A stretch of 64,000 bases of DNA from Microvirga lotononidis (GCF_034627025.1 NZ_CP141049.1:248001-312000); one strand, 5' to 3'; positions 29,075-38,202 are shown, counted from the first letter of the stretch. The notes: generated from the sequence alone by a model not told the origin. Translations and numbers: made by a program.

Positions 29075-29240
29075 TCATTGGCGTGAAGACATCCAATCCT
29101 TAGCCGGTCGGCCGCGACTGCCAGACGGTGTGGTCCTGACGGATCACACCGTCGCCGCTCTCGCCCCCCTTAAGAAGCGACAGCGGCCTCGCATCTCATC
29201 CTGATTGCCGATCAACTGCCACCCTGATCGCCGCGCGGCA

Positions 29241-29317
29241 CGCCCCGGATCGGAGAGGCCAACCGATGTGGTGCGGGCAGCAGAGTGCTCCAGCCGGGAG
29301 GGATTCACAACCTTCAT
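29241..29317 (-). pseudogene. MFS transporter, severed 5' end
   Basis: These 77 bases hold the true start of the transporter gene. The ATG at 29317 overlaps the FMN-reductase stop (ATGA), and 25 codons follow (MKVVNPSRLEHSAARTTSVG, then LSDPG) up to the duplicated CGCCCC. Joining them to 26609 and downstream keeps the frame and gives GRPPRPRGSAVTLLCVSALT across the junction, a normal lead into transmembrane helix 1. Confidence 0.85.
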
Positions 29318-29892
29318 GCCGCCATCTCGCCGTACGGGGCAGCCCGACGGGCCTCGCGCAGGACGAAAGCCCACCAGCGCAGGCGCGACGCCATGGTGGC
29401 CATGGCGCTTCGGGCATCGTCAGCGTCGATCAGCCGACCGTCGGCGTCGAAACGGTGCCAGGGATTGGCGAAGCTCACGCAGTCCCGGATCGTGACGGCA
29501 TGAAGTTCGGCGAAGACCAGGCGCAACTGCTCGACCGCGCGCAGACCTCCGGAGATCCCCCCATAGGACACGAAGGCCACGGGCTTGGCCTGCCACTCGC
29601 GATGGGCCGAGTCGATCAGGAACTTGAGCGGGGCCGGATAGCCATGGTTGTACTCAGGCGTGACGACGATGAAGGCGTCGGCATTGCCAAGCCGCTTCCT
29701 GAGCTCCGCAAGGGCTGGGTCGTCGCTCGGCCCGTGACGGGCAGGCAGGTCCAGCTCGGCTGGGTCGATCAGGTCGAGGAGGAAGTCGTTGCGGCTCCAA
29801 ATCTCGTTGGCGGCCCAGGTCGCGACCCTGTCGCAGAAGCGGCCTTCGCGCGTGCTGCCGTAGATCAGGGCCAGCTTGATCGGATCGTTCAT
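29314..29892 (-). CDS. NADPH-dependent FMN reductase
   Basis: The 192-residue flavodoxin-fold enzyme reads IKLALIYGSTREGRFCDRVA, with the phosphate-binding turn GSTREGR, then VVTPEYNHGYPAPLKFLIDS and SYGGISGGLRAVEQLR. It reduces FMN, quinones or similar acceptors with NAD(P)H. It is divergent from soxR with a perfect SoxR box between them and overlaps the start of the MFS gene. It therefore fits a redox-cycling-compound response, reducing and expelling quinone- or phenazine-like agents. Confidence 0.92.
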   Translation of the reverse strand: MNDPIKLALIYGSTREGRFCDRVATWAANEIWSRNDFLLDLIDPAELDLPARHGPSDDPALAELRKRLGNADAFIVVTPEYNHGYPAPLKFLIDSAHREWQAKPVAFVSYGGISGGLRAVEQLRLVFAELHAVTIRDCVSFANPWHRFDADGRLIDADDARSAMATMASRLRWWAFVLREARRAAPYGEMAA

Positions 29893-29938
29893 GTGTTCAG
29901 GGCTCCATGCTTGCCAGTGACGGAGGCCCAGTGCTACG

Positions 29939-29958
29939 ACCTCAACTAAGGTTGAGGT
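29939..29958. promoter_or_regulatory. SoxR box
   Basis: ACCTCAACTAAGGTTGAGGT is a perfect 8-base inverted repeat (ACCTCAAC/GTTGAGGT) with a 4-base centre. It closely follows the known SoxR binding site, CCTCAA...TTGAGG. It lies 13 bases before the soxR start and 46 bases before the FMN-reductase start, so one site can serve both promoters. Confidence 0.92.
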
Positions 29959-29971
29959 CAAGGAGCTTTTC

Positions 29972-30433
29972 ATGGGCAGGGTGACACCGGAGACGTCCCA
30001 CCGGGAACTGACCGTGGGCGAGGTCGCGGCCCGGAGTGGGGTAGCCGTGTCCACCCTCCACTTCTACGAGGCCAAGGGCCTGATCCGGAGCACCCGCAAC
30101 CAGGGCAATCAACGGCGCTATCCGCGCGAAGTGCTGCGGCGAGTGGCGATCATCAAGGTGGCGCAGCGCACGGGCATTCCGCTGGCCGAAATCCGCGAGG
30201 CGCTGTCGACCCTTCCGCAGGGGCGCACCCCCACGGCGACTGACTGGAGCCGGCTCTCGGCCCAGTGGAAGGCCGATCTGGACGCGCGCATCGCCCGGCT
30301 CACACGACTACGCGACCAGCTCAACGACTGCATCGGTTGTGGGTGCCTCTCGACAGCGGCATGCCCACTGCGCAATCCGTTCGACGAGCTCTCGGAGCAA
30401 GGGGCGGGACCACGGCTCCTGGATCCTACATAG
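29972..30433 (+). CDS. soxR: Redox-sensing activator SoxR
   Basis: The 153-residue MerR-family protein has the [23 protein letters not shown], a coiled dimer helix and the [2Fe-2S] cluster motif [14 protein letters not shown] (C-x2-C-x-C-x5-C) near residues 123-134. Oxidation of the cluster by redox-active drugs activates target promoters by untwisting a long spacer. The adjacent SoxR box and divergent FMN reductase/MFS genes match the usual SoxR regulon outside enterics, where no SoxS is used. Confidence 0.96.
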   Translation: MGRVTPETSHRELTVGEVAARSGVAVSTLHFYEAKGLIRSTRNQGNQRRYPREVLRRVAIIKVAQRTGIPLAEIREALSTLPQGRTPTATDWSRLSAQWKADLDARIARLTRLRDQLNDCIGCGCLSTAACPLRNPFDELSEQGAGPRLLDPT

Positions 30434-30498
30434 GGGTTGGTGATGCCTGCTGCCGAATGGCGAACCGGTCGTTCAGGCAAATGGCATTGTTCCAAATC

Positions 30499-30705
30499 TG
30501 TGAATCAGCGTCGAATGCTGTCCCCACTCTAACCGCCATTCAGTGCATAATGCTGCTAGCGACTTCATAGCACCGGCGGATTTACCATCGCGCCGATCGT
30601 GACCCGATCAAGTTTCCAATTTTTTTCGTCAAACCAAGGCATTACGCTTCTCTCACGAAGGGTCAAAGTTCGGTGCTGCCTCACACTCGGAGGCAATGGA
30701 AAGCG
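30499..30705. repeat. Dispersed repeat, copy B
   Basis: It shares ordered words with 4947-5150 (TGTGAATCAGC, CGAATGC, GCTAGCGA, TTCATAGC, CGCCGATCGTGACC, CCAAGGC, TTCGGTGC) but is clearly diverged. It fills most of the soxR to VOC-gene gap, which otherwise has no gene. It is likely a relic of the non-coding end of an IS21-like element. Confidence 0.55.
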
Positions 30706-30743
30706 CCCGATCAAAGGCGGATGTTTGACAAAGGGAGATCAGG

Positions 30744-31148
30744 TTGAAGCAGAGCATCGCGCATATCGCTCTCGTGGTTCGAGACTACGACGAAGCCATC
30801 GACTTTTACGTCAACAAGCTTCGGTTTGAGCTGGTTGAGGACACGTACCAGCCGGAGCAGGACAAGCGTTGGGTTGTCGTACGCCCTCAAGGCGATGGAA
30901 CGACGTCCTTGCTTCTGGCACGCGCCTCCACTCCCCACGAGGAGACATTCATCGGCAACCAGGCTGGCGGTCGCGTTTTCCTGTTCCTTCGGACTGAGGA
31001 CTTTCAGAGGGACTATGCCGCGATGGTTGAGCAGGGCATCAAGTTCGTTCGCGAGCCAAAGGAGGCTCCCTACGGCACCGTCGCAGTGTTCGGGGATCTG
31101 TACGGCAATCTGTGGGATCTTGTTCAATTCACGGACGGCCGGGACTGA
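30744..31148 (+). CDS. VOC (glyoxalase/dioxygenase) superfamily protein
   Basis: The 134-residue single-chain vicinal-oxygen-chelate protein reads IAHIALVVRDYDEAIDFYVN, then RVFLFLRTEDFQRDYAAMVE and AVFGDLYGNLWDLVQF. Likely metal ligands are the histidine in IAHIAL and the terminal D/E positions, though the usual glutamate near the end is aspartate (WDLVQF). Roles of such proteins include glyoxalase-like detoxification and antibiotic binding. It starts with TTG at 30744, with AAGGGAG 7 bases before it; no in-frame ATG precedes the fold. Confidence 0.85.
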   Translation: MKQSIAHIALVVRDYDEAIDFYVNKLRFELVEDTYQPEQDKRWVVVRPQGDGTTSLLLARASTPHEETFIGNQAGGRVFLFLRTEDFQRDYAAMVEQGIKFVREPKEAPYGTVAVFGDLYGNLWDLVQFTDGRD

Positions 31149-31179
31149 GGACCCAGCAGACCGGCTCAATCGGGCCGAC

Positions 31180-32094
31180 TTATGGTGCAGAAACAAGACC
31201 TGCTTCTGGCGCTGCCCTGCTGGCGAGCTCTCCTTTCAACCAGTCGCGGAATGCCCTCACTGCCCGTGTCGGAGGTGCCGACAAGGAGGTCACAAACCAA
31301 TATGCGATCCCGGTGGCGTAGCGATCCGGGAACGGAGCGGACAGGCGACCCATGGCGATGGCATCGCAGGCCAGCGTCTCCCAGCCGAGGAAGACACCCT
31401 GGCCCGCCACCGCCGCGTCCAGGCAAAGCGAGGCGTCCGAGAAGACGGGGCCGTCGCCAAGGATCGTCTCATCGAGACCATTGGGGCCAAGCCAGGCGTC
31501 CCAGCCAAACATCGGGGTTGGTTCGCGGATGATCGGAACATGGGCAAGATCGCGGGGATGGCGCAGCCGCTCGGCAAGGACCGGGCTGCACACCGGGAAC
31601 ACGAGCTGGTCAAGCAGTTGCTCGGCCCTGACATTCGGCCAGTTGCCGCGGCCAACCCGGATGCACACGTCCACATCCGACGCGTTTGGATCCACCAGGG
31701 CAACGTCCGCGTCGATGCGAATGCGGATGTTGGGATGGAGGTCACGGAAGCGCTGGAGGCGCCACACCAGCCACTTGCTGGCGAAGACGGGAGCAACCGA
31801 AACGGTGAGAACGCCCTCGCGCCGACGGTCGCCGAGGGCGAGGCCGGCGGAGATCTCTGCGAAGCCCGCGCTGAGGTAACGCAGCACTTCCTCTCCAAAA
31901 GGTGTTGGCCTCAGCCCCTTGGGGTGGCGCTCGAACACCGGGCGGCCGAACTGCTCCTCGGCCTTGAGCACCTGCTGGCTCACCGCCCCGATGGTGACGC
32001 CAAGTTCCCCGGCCGCTGCCCGCAGGCTACCCAGGCGCCCGGCGGCCTCAAGGGCACGCAGCCCATTCAGGTGAAAGCGGTTCAGGTTCTGCAT
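31180..32094 (-). CDS. LysR-family regulator (GcvA-like)
   Basis: The 304-residue regulator has the N-terminal winged HTH (LNRFHLNGLRALEAAGRLGS, then LRAAAGELGVTIGAVSQQVL) and a periplasmic-binding-fold effector domain (REGVLTVSVAPVFASKWLVW, typical of the GcvA subgroup). It ends convergent to the VOC gene. Upstream lie a dyad, the remains of a DUF1275 gene and a symporter gene, which may be its targets. The effector is not known. Confidence 0.92.
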   Translation of the reverse strand: MQNLNRFHLNGLRALEAAGRLGSLRAAAGELGVTIGAVSQQVLKAEEQFGRPVFERHPKGLRPTPFGEEVLRYLSAGFAEISAGLALGDRRREGVLTVSVAPVFASKWLVWRLQRFRDLHPNIRIRIDADVALVDPNASDVDVCIRVGRGNWPNVRAEQLLDQLVFPVCSPVLAERLRHPRDLAHVPIIREPTPMFGWDAWLGPNGLDETILGDGPVFSDASLCLDAAVAGQGVFLGWETLACDAIAMGRLSAPFPDRYATGIAYWFVTSLSAPPTRAVRAFRDWLKGELASRAAPEAGLVSAP

Positions 32095-32099
32095 ATAGC

Positions 32100-32123
32100 T
32101 TTCCTACACTCCGGTGCAGGAAA
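32100..32123. promoter_or_regulatory. Dyad at the LysR-regulator promoter
   Basis: TTTCCTACAC and GTGCAGGAAA form a 10-base inverted repeat with a single mismatch and a 4-base centre. It lies 5 bases before the LysR start codon. That suits an autoregulatory site that could also control the rightward genes. Confidence 0.6.
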
Positions 32124-32474
32124 ACGCGATTTCTTGCGTGAGGCAAGTGGCCCAGACTGTAGGCATGCTTAACCTAATCGCACTCACCAAACGGCTTAAG
32201 AGCTCCTGAGGTTTCGAGAGGAACCTCCCGGCTGGGAAACAGAACGAGAGAGAGATCCGTACTCTCATCCCATTCTGCAACGCATGACATCCGACGAACT
32301 CGCCGACCTGCCGTTCGAGCGAGACATTCCGCTGGCAAGCTCCGGCCAGGGGCCAATTCGGCTTCCTTGGCCAAAGCGGCACGATGAAGCTTCGCTCCCT
32401 CCTCCGATACAGGGTTCTAGCAGCAGACGGTGATGGTTGGGGCTCGCTGTTAGTGCTAACAACCGAGGCATGGC
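32124..32474. other. Gap with a possible 5' remnant of the DUF1275 gene
   Basis: A frame at 32284 starts MTSDELADLPFERDIPLASS, with a tone like the N-termini of DUF1275 proteins. It is out of frame with the coding remnant at 32475 and soon stops. It may be the original start of that gene before an internal deletion. Nothing else is visible here. Confidence 0.3.
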
Positions 32475-32954
32475 CTGTTGCTGGAGGCGCTCCTGCTCGC
32501 GGCAGCGGTTGGTCTGGCCAGCTCCGGATGGACCATCTCGGCCGCAATCCTCCCAGTCGTGGCCGCGATGGGCGTGCAGAACACCGCCCTGCACCCGATG
32601 AATGGTGTGCGGCTGGGCGTGACCTTCATCACCGGCACGCTGGTGAGCCTGGGGCAGGCGTTGGGTCAGACCCTGACCGGCAGGGCGCAGCCACGACAAT
32701 TGGGAGGCCACGCCCTGCTGTGGTGTGCTTTGACCACAGGGGCCGCGGCCGGCGCGACCCTGCACGGCGCCTTGGGCCCTGTGGCCCTGTTTGTTCCGGC
32801 CATTCTGGTCACCGGCCTGGCAATGCTCAGTGCGCTGGCGGTGCTGGGAGCCGAATCCCGACGAGGGGGTCCTCCGCAAACATCTTCATCGCCGCCGGTC
32901 CGGCACCGCGTCGATCCACGCCAGGACCGCCCATCCGTGTGGCCTTACTACTGA
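32475..32954 (+). pseudogene. DUF1275 (YoaK-type) membrane protein, C-terminal half
   Basis: About 130 residues match the second half of DUF1275 membrane proteins: MGVQNTALHPMNGVRLGVTF, then ITGTLVSLGQAL, followed by two hydrophobic helices. Family members have 220-250 residues and six membrane helices. The first half and a proper start codon are absent (only TTG or CTG codons precede). The last 30 residues (GGPPQTSSSPPVRHRVDPRQ) look like sequence beyond a frameshift. It is most likely a decayed gene. Confidence 0.6.
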
Positions 32955-32996
32955 GGCTTCCCGCAAGCAAACCCGACATCTCAACTGGAACCGACA

Positions 32997-33977
32997 ATGC
33001 GCAAGATCGACCCATTTTTCCTGCTGATCATGGCGGCCGTCGCCGTGGCTAGCGTCCTTCCTGCGCAGGGTGCCAGCGCCGAGATCCTCGACACCCTGGG
33101 GATCATGGGCATCGCGTTGCTGTTCTTCGTGCACGGCGCGGCCCTCCCGCGGGCGGTGGTGATCCAGGGACTCGTGCAATGGCGGCTGCACCTCTTCATC
33201 TTCGCCATCACGTTCGTCGTGTTCCCAGTGGCCGTGCTGCCATTCGGCGTGCTGCCGTCGGAGTGGATGCCGGCGGACCTGCTGTTGGGCTTTCTCTACC
33301 TGGCGGCGCTGCCGTCGGCGGTGTCATCCTCAATCGCATTCACCGCCATGGCCAGGGGCAACGTACCGACGGCCATCTGCAGCTCCGCAGCGTCGAATGT
33401 CTTCGGCCTGCTGCTAACGCCGGTATCGCTCTCGCTGCTCACCCGGATGTCGGTCAAGGGCAGCTTCGACCTCACTACAGCCCTGGGCGACGTGATCCTT
33501 CAGCTTCTGGTCCCCTTCGCGGCTGGCCAGATCGCGCGGCCATGGCTGGCCGGCATCATGGCTCGGCACGAGTCTCGGATCGGCCAGCTTGACCAGGGTG
33601 TCATCCTGCTGATTGTCTACGCGGCGTTCTCGCAGTCGGTGATCGACGGCCTGTGGTCACGGCTTCCGCCGGCCAGCTTAGCCCTAACAGCGGTGCTGTG
33701 CTTGGTGCTGCTGACGTTGGTGCTGGTCGTTACGGCCTTCATCGCCCGCCGGATCGGCTTCTCCCGGAGCGACGAGATTGCGGCGGTGTTCTGCGGCTCC
33801 AAGAAGAGTCTGGCCTCAGGTCTGCCGCTGGCGAAGGTCTTGTTCGCGACTGCTCCAGGCTTCGGCATGATCGTGCTGCCGATCATGTTCTACAACCAGA
33901 TCCAGATCTTGGTCGGGGCGGTCCTGGCGCGCTGGTACGCTCAGCGCATCGCTGCCGCATGCAACCCGGCGGAATGA
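32997..33977 (+). CDS. Bile acid:sodium symporter-like transporter (SBF)
   Basis: The 326-residue integral membrane protein has about 9-10 helices and the SBF-like signatures FLYLAALPSAVSSSIAFTAM and CGSKKSLASGLPLAKVLF (the conserved crossover motif with G-S-K-K-S-L). Relatives include YfeH and plant BASS-type carriers of organic anions. The substrate is unknown. No strong ribosome site is seen before the ATG, but the conserved first helix begins soon after. It may be controlled by the LysR regulator at 31180-32094. Confidence 0.88.
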   Translation: MRKIDPFFLLIMAAVAVASVLPAQGASAEILDTLGIMGIALLFFVHGAALPRAVVIQGLVQWRLHLFIFAITFVVFPVAVLPFGVLPSEWMPADLLLGFLYLAALPSAVSSSIAFTAMARGNVPTAICSSAASNVFGLLLTPVSLSLLTRMSVKGSFDLTTALGDVILQLLVPFAAGQIARPWLAGIMARHESRIGQLDQGVILLIVYAAFSQSVIDGLWSRLPPASLALTAVLCLVLLTLVLVVTAFIARRIGFSRSDEIAAVFCGSKKSLASGLPLAKVLFATAPGFGMIVLPIMFYNQIQILVGAVLARWYAQRIAAACNPAE

Positions 33978-34342
33978 CTGTGAGACGAAGGCCGATCCTG
34001 TTTCGCTGATATGCCACCAACATCTATTTCGACCCGGGCGCTAGGCTCCACAACAATCGTGCGAGGCCCAACCCTGCTCTGGTGAAGCAAGAGATGCTTT
34101 AGTGATCTGATCCGACCGCACGATTTATCCTAGGGAGAGCAGCACGTGCATAGTAAAGACAAAGCATTGACTCTTGCTTCGATGATCTGGAGTGAGCGGC
34201 TGTTTTGGAATTGCACATCCGGATTTAGATCAGATGGGCGCGCAGATTTTCCTTTGTGTGAGATGTACGCCTTCTTTGATCCTATTTGCGGGAATCGAAG
34301 AACAAGCCATGTGGAAATAGCGACAGGGCTGCTCTGTCCCTG
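33978..34342. other. Intergenic stretch, no gene seen
   Basis: This A+T-richer gap separates the symporter from the convergent nagA stop. A 66-codon frame at 34146 has no recognisable features and I do not call it. No clear terminator is visible. Confidence 0.45.
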
Positions 34343-35506
34343 TTAATCATTGCGGAGAACAAATGGGGCGTTGACCAGAGCCTCGCCCCTGATCCAAGTC
34401 TGCTGCACCTGCAGGCTCCCATCGAGGAGAAGGAGATCGGCGCGATAGCCTGGTGCGATGCGGCCCAGTTCGTGATCGAGGCGCAGGAACTGCGCCGGAA
34501 TCAATGAGGCCATGCGCAGCACGTCCGGCAGGCCGAGGCCGAGCCGTTGCACGCTGTTGCGTACGGCGCCCGCCATGTCGAGGTCGGAGCCCGCGAGCGT
34601 TCCGTCCTTGGTGGTGAGCCTGCCGTCCCGGCGGTAGATGGTGCGGCCGTGCAGGTCGAAGCTGATGAGATCGGTGCCGGTCACCGACATGGCGTCGGTC
34701 ACGAGCATCATCCGCTCCGTGCCCTTGGCCGCGATGGCCACGCGCAGAGCGGCATCGCTCACATGGTGCCCGTCGACGATGAGACCGCACCATGTGTCCG
34801 GGCTGTCGAGCGCCGCGCCCACCGGGCCCGGATCGCGCCCGGCCATGGGCGGCATGGCGTTGTAGAGATGGGTGAAGCCGCGCAGGCCATGGCGCGCCGC
34901 TTCCACGATGGTCGCGTAGTCGCCCGCCGTGTGCCCGGCGCAGACCAGCACGCCCGCTGCCGCCAGACGCGCAATCGCCGCCAGGCCGGTGCGCTCGGGC
35001 GCCAGCGTCACGAGGGTGCGGCCCTCGGTGAGAGACGTCAGGATCGCGATGTCCTCATCCTCCATGGGGCGAATGAAGGCGGGGTTGTGCACGCCCTTGC
35101 GCTCGGGGCTGATGAAGGGGCCTTCGAGATGGATGCCGAGAACGCCGGGAACGCGCGCCGCGAGCGCCGCGCGCATGGCCTCCACGGCCTCCGCCATGGT
35201 CTCTCGCGTATCAGTAATGAAGGTCGGCAGAAGGCCTGTCGTGCCGTAGGCGCGGTGCGCCTCGGCAATCGTCCGGATGCCCTCGACACTGCGGACATCG
35301 TTGTAGAGCACGCCGCCGCCGCCATTGACCTGCACGTCGATGAAGCCGGGCGCGAGCAACCCCTCGATGCGCTGACGTTCGATCCCGGCGCCGAGATCCC
35401 GTTCATGGGGCAGGCCGATGATGCGGCCGTTCCCGATCACGACGGCGCGGCCGTCGAGCATGTGCGCGCCGTCGAAGACGCGGGCTCCCACGAGGGCGAT
35501 CGGCAT
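34343..35506 (-). CDS. nagA: N-acetylglucosamine-6-phosphate deacetylase
   Basis: The 387-residue amidohydrolase converts GlcNAc-6-P to GlcN-6-P and acetate. Visible motifs are PGFIDVQVNGGGGVLYND, the metal ligand glutamate in LGIHLEGPFISPERKG, histidines in VCAGHTAGD and GFTHLYNAMPPM, and the catalytic aspartate in VTDAMSVTG. It is the last gene of the leftward sialic-acid arm. The start codon overlaps the stop of the SIS gene. The same frame is open far upstream, but only this part is conserved. Confidence 0.95.
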   Translation of the reverse strand: MPIALVGARVFDGAHMLDGRAVVIGNGRIIGLPHERDLGAGIERQRIEGLLAPGFIDVQVNGGGGVLYNDVRSVEGIRTIAEAHRAYGTTGLLPTFITDTRETMAEAVEAMRAALAARVPGVLGIHLEGPFISPERKGVHNPAFIRPMEDEDIAILTSLTEGRTLVTLAPERTGLAAIARLAAAGVLVCAGHTAGDYATIVEAARHGLRGFTHLYNAMPPMAGRDPGPVGAALDSPDTWCGLIVDGHHVSDAALRVAIAAKGTERMMLVTDAMSVTGTDLISFDLHGRTIYRRDGRLTTKDGTLAGSDLDMAGAVRNSVQRLGLGLPDVLRMASLIPAQFLRLDHELGRIAPGYRADLLLLDGSLQVQQTWIRGEALVNAPFVLRND

Positions 35507-36549
35507 CACACGGTCTCCGTCACCTTGCGCAGGCGCGGCGGGCTGTCGGGATCGCGGCCGCGCGCCAGCGCAATGGCATTCACGAGGGGATAGAAGCTCT
35601 GGATGAGGGCAATGGGGGCAAGATAGGGATGCGCATCCTCGCCCCCCGGCAGCGTGACGCCTGCGGGACCTTCGGCGGCGCCGGCGACGATCACCGGGAC
35701 GCCCTGCTCGTTCAGCTTCGTGACCAGATCGTTCACGCCGATCAAGGTCTCGTCCCGCTGGCTCAGGACCAAGATCGGGAAGTGATTGCCCGCGAGCGTC
35801 CAGGGGCCGTGCATCAGCTCGGCGGCGCTCATCGCCTCGGCGTGCACGCCGGAGGTTTCCTTGAGCTTGAGGGCGGCTTCCTGGGCGACGGCGAAGCCCA
35901 CGCCGCGCCCGACGACGAACAGGTTGTCGGCGTCGGAGAGCACCGGAAGCGCCGCCGACCAGTCGGTCGCGGCGGCCTTCGCCAGCACGTCGGGCAGGGT
36001 GTCGAGGGCCTCGAGCAGCGCCCGGTCCTGCGACCAGTGCGCCACGAGCTGCAATCCGGCCGCGAGTGCCGCGATGAAGGATTTCGTGGCCGCCACGCTC
36101 TTCTCGGGGCCGGCGTGCAGCGGCAGCACGACCTCGCAGGTGGAGGCGAGCGGCGAGGTCGTGTCGTTCACGAGCGCGACCGTCAGGGCGCCGTCGTCGC
36201 GCCCGGCCTGGGCAAGGTTGAGGATGTCGGGGCTGCGGCCCGATTGTGACACGGCGAGGAAGAGGGCGTCGCGCATGCGCGGGCGCGCCTCGTAGACGGA
36301 GGTCACGGACGGACCGACGGAGGCGGTGACGAGGCCGGAATGAATCTCGAGCAGGTATTTGACGAAGGTCGCGGCATTGTCGGAGCTGCCGCGCGCGCAG
36401 GTGACGGCGAAGGGCGGCGGGGAGGCGCGCAGGCGCTCGCCGAGGTCGCGGCACAGGGGCGCATTGCTCTTAAGGAGGTGCGCGACCACCTGCGGAGCCT
36501 CTTGGGCCTCCCTTAGCATCACCGTTCTGACGTTCGATCGGTCCGACAT
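35506..36549 (-). CDS. SIS-domain GlcN-6-P deaminase/isomerase (NagB-II/AgaS type)
   Basis: The 347-residue protein has two SIS domains: FAVTCARGSSDNAATFVKYL with LAVSQSGRSPDILNL, and NLFVVGRGVGFAVAQEAALK with AEAMSAAELMHGPW. It matches the isomerase half of GlmS without the glutaminase domain. In nan/nag clusters such proteins act as NagB-II, turning GlcN-6-P into fructose-6-P and ammonia, which completes the route after NagA. The start at 36549 has AAGG at good spacing; an ATG at 36576 is an alternative. Confidence 0.9.
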   Translation of the reverse strand: MSDRSNVRTVMLREAQEAPQVVAHLLKSNAPLCRDLGERLRASPPPFAVTCARGSSDNAATFVKYLLEIHSGLVTASVGPSVTSVYEARPRMRDALFLAVSQSGRSPDILNLAQAGRDDGALTVALVNDTTSPLASTCEVVLPLHAGPEKSVAATKSFIAALAAGLQLVAHWSQDRALLEALDTLPDVLAKAAATDWSAALPVLSDADNLFVVGRGVGFAVAQEAALKLKETSGVHAEAMSAAELMHGPWTLAGNHFPILVLSQRDETLIGVNDLVTKLNEQGVPVIVAGAAEGPAGVTLPGGEDAHPYLAPIALIQSFYPLVNAIALARGRDPDSPPRLRKVTETV

Positions 36550-36588
36550 ATCAAACCTTGGCTGTTGAAGCATCATAGAGAGAAGTGA

Positions 36589-38202
36589 CTACACGTTGAG
36601 AGCGGCCGCTCCGGTGACTAGAGTCGGAGCCGTCTCATCGCTCTCAAGATGAGCTCGCCGATCTAGGAGATCGGCTGCGCCTAAGAGGCCGGCATCGGCA
36701 CCAAGACGAGCCAGCGCTAGGGAGGGCTTGAGAGCGGAAGGAAACCGCGTAAGAGCCGCCTCCAGACGAGGCACGAAACCTGTCGCGAGGCCGACGCCGC
36801 CACCGATCACGATGATCTGGGGATCAAGAAGGGCCTGCAGGCCCGGGAGAGCCAGAGCGAGATGTTCCACGGCTGCGTCCACGATGCGCTCGGCCCAGGT
36901 CTCGCCTGCGGCCATGGCGGCGAAAATCGCTTTGGCGTCGGCATCCTGGCCAGCCGTGCGGGCCGCGGCCGCCATAGCGAAGCCGGATGCTAGATCTTCC
37001 AGACGGTGATGGCGGTTTCCGGGAGACGGCACTGGAATCTGGCCCACGTGGCCAGCAAGACCACCGGCTCCGCGCAGGAGCTGCCCACCGACAACCGCCC
37101 CTCCGCCGATTCCGCTGGAGATGGTCAGGAAGAGAAGATCGCGTCCTTGGCCAGCACCGAAGCAATACTCTCCCCAGGCAGCGGCCTGAGCATCATTCAG
37201 TGCCAGGACGGGTTGACCGAATTGTTCGGCCAGGCGTGACACGATCGGGAAGTCTTCCGGCACAGGCAGGGTCGCCGGATTGACGGCAGTCCAGCGGCCG
37301 TCCCGGACCAAGCCCGTCACCGCAGCGGCGACACCACGATATTGGCCACGCCAGTCACGTGCAGCGTGGGCGGCGGCGCTGAGCCACATCTCCGCTCCGT
37401 CGGCTGGCCGTGTCGGAACCTGCCGCCGCTCAATGATCTGGTCGCCTCGCACAAGCGCGACCGCCGTCTTTGTTCCACCAATATCGATTGCGAGCACTGG
37501 TTTCTGCGGCGTCGCTTCCGCCGCAATCGCGTCCACGAACCACTGTGTGATGTGCTCCGGGCGCGTGATGGCAGAACCGACAACGACCGCAATCGCTCCG
37601 GCTCGTATGGCGGCGGCGGCGAGACGGGGCTCGTTGTATCGACCTTCGGCGAGGACCGGCTTGCCGAGCCCAAAGGCTTCCCGCACCAACCTGATATCAG
37701 GCGTTCGCGGCGGTGGACCCACGTCGGTGTAGCCGGACATGGTGGTGCCGATGATGTCTGCGCCGAGTGCGCTTGCCTTCCTTGCCTCGTCCACATTCGC
37801 AATGTCGGCCATTGCAATGCAGCCCCGAGCATGGATCGTCTCGATCAATGTCCCGATCGCTACAGGTCTTGGTCTGTCCGTGGCGTCAATGGCGACAATC
37901 ACCGCGCCTGCTTCGGCAAGGGCGATGACGTCCTCAACCCAAGGCGTGATGCGGACCGGCGTTTCCGCGAGGTCGCGTTTGACAAGGCCAATGATCGGAA
38001 TCGAGCAGGCAGCGGCGACCGCGGCAACGTTGGCCGCGCCCTCTATCCGAAGCGCGCTGGCGCCCGCATTCTGGGCGGCCAGTGCAAAGCGCGTAACAGA
38101 TTCGGGACCGTCGAACGGCCCGCCGGGAACAGGCTGGCACGAGACAACCAGTCCGCCTCTCAAGGATTCGGTAAGCGCTGTGGCCGCAGGCTGAGATGTC
38201 AT
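36589..38202 (-). CDS. nanEK: NanE-NanK fusion: ManNAc-6-P epimerase and ManNAc kinase
   Basis: The 537-residue fusion joins an epimerase (about 1-230) to a ROK kinase (about 235-530). In the NanE half, GGLVVSCQPVPGGPFD, IIGLVKRDLAETPVRITPW and ADIIGTTMSGYT are typical. The kinase begins PVLAIDIGGTKTAVALVRGD and has GIGGGAVVGGQLLRGAGGLA. It would phosphorylate ManNAc and epimerise the product to GlcNAc-6-P for NagA. The zinc motif C-x-C-G-x2-G-C usual in ROK kinases is missing: after GHVGQIPVPSPGNRHHRLED no cysteine is present. The start follows AAAGG; 38226 is an alternative. Confidence 0.94.
   Translation of the reverse strand: MTSQPAATALTESLRGGLVVSCQPVPGGPFDGPESVTRFALAAQNAGASALRIEGAANVAAVAAACSIPIIGLVKRDLAETPVRITPWVEDVIALAEAGAVIVAIDATDRPRPVAIGTLIETIHARGCIAMADIANVDEARKASALGADIIGTTMSGYTDVGPPPRTPDIRLVREAFGLGKPVLAEGRYNEPRLAAAAIRAGAIAVVVGSAITRPEHITQWFVDAIAAEATPQKPVLAIDIGGTKTAVALVRGDQIIERRQVPTRPADGAEMWLSAAAHAARDWRGQYRGVAAAVTGLVRDGRWTAVNPATLPVPEDFPIVSRLAEQFGQPVLALNDAQAAAWGEYCFGAGQGRDLLFLTISSGIGGGAVVGGQLLRGAGGLAGHVGQIPVPSPGNRHHRLEDLASGFAMAAAARTAGQDADAKAIFAAMAAGETWAERIVDAAVEHLALALPGLQALLDPQIIVIGGGVGLATGFVPRLEAALTRFPSALKPSLALARLGADAGLLGAADLLDRRAHLESDETAPTLVTGAAALNV

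Noticed and set aside
34146..34346. 66-codon frame before nagA
   Set aside because: No family resemblance or ribosome site, and it overlaps the nagA stop; probably chance.
35507..36454. Long upstream extension of the nagA frame
   Set aside because: The added sequence is an Arg/Ala-rich shadow of the SIS gene; NagA conservation starts at 35506.
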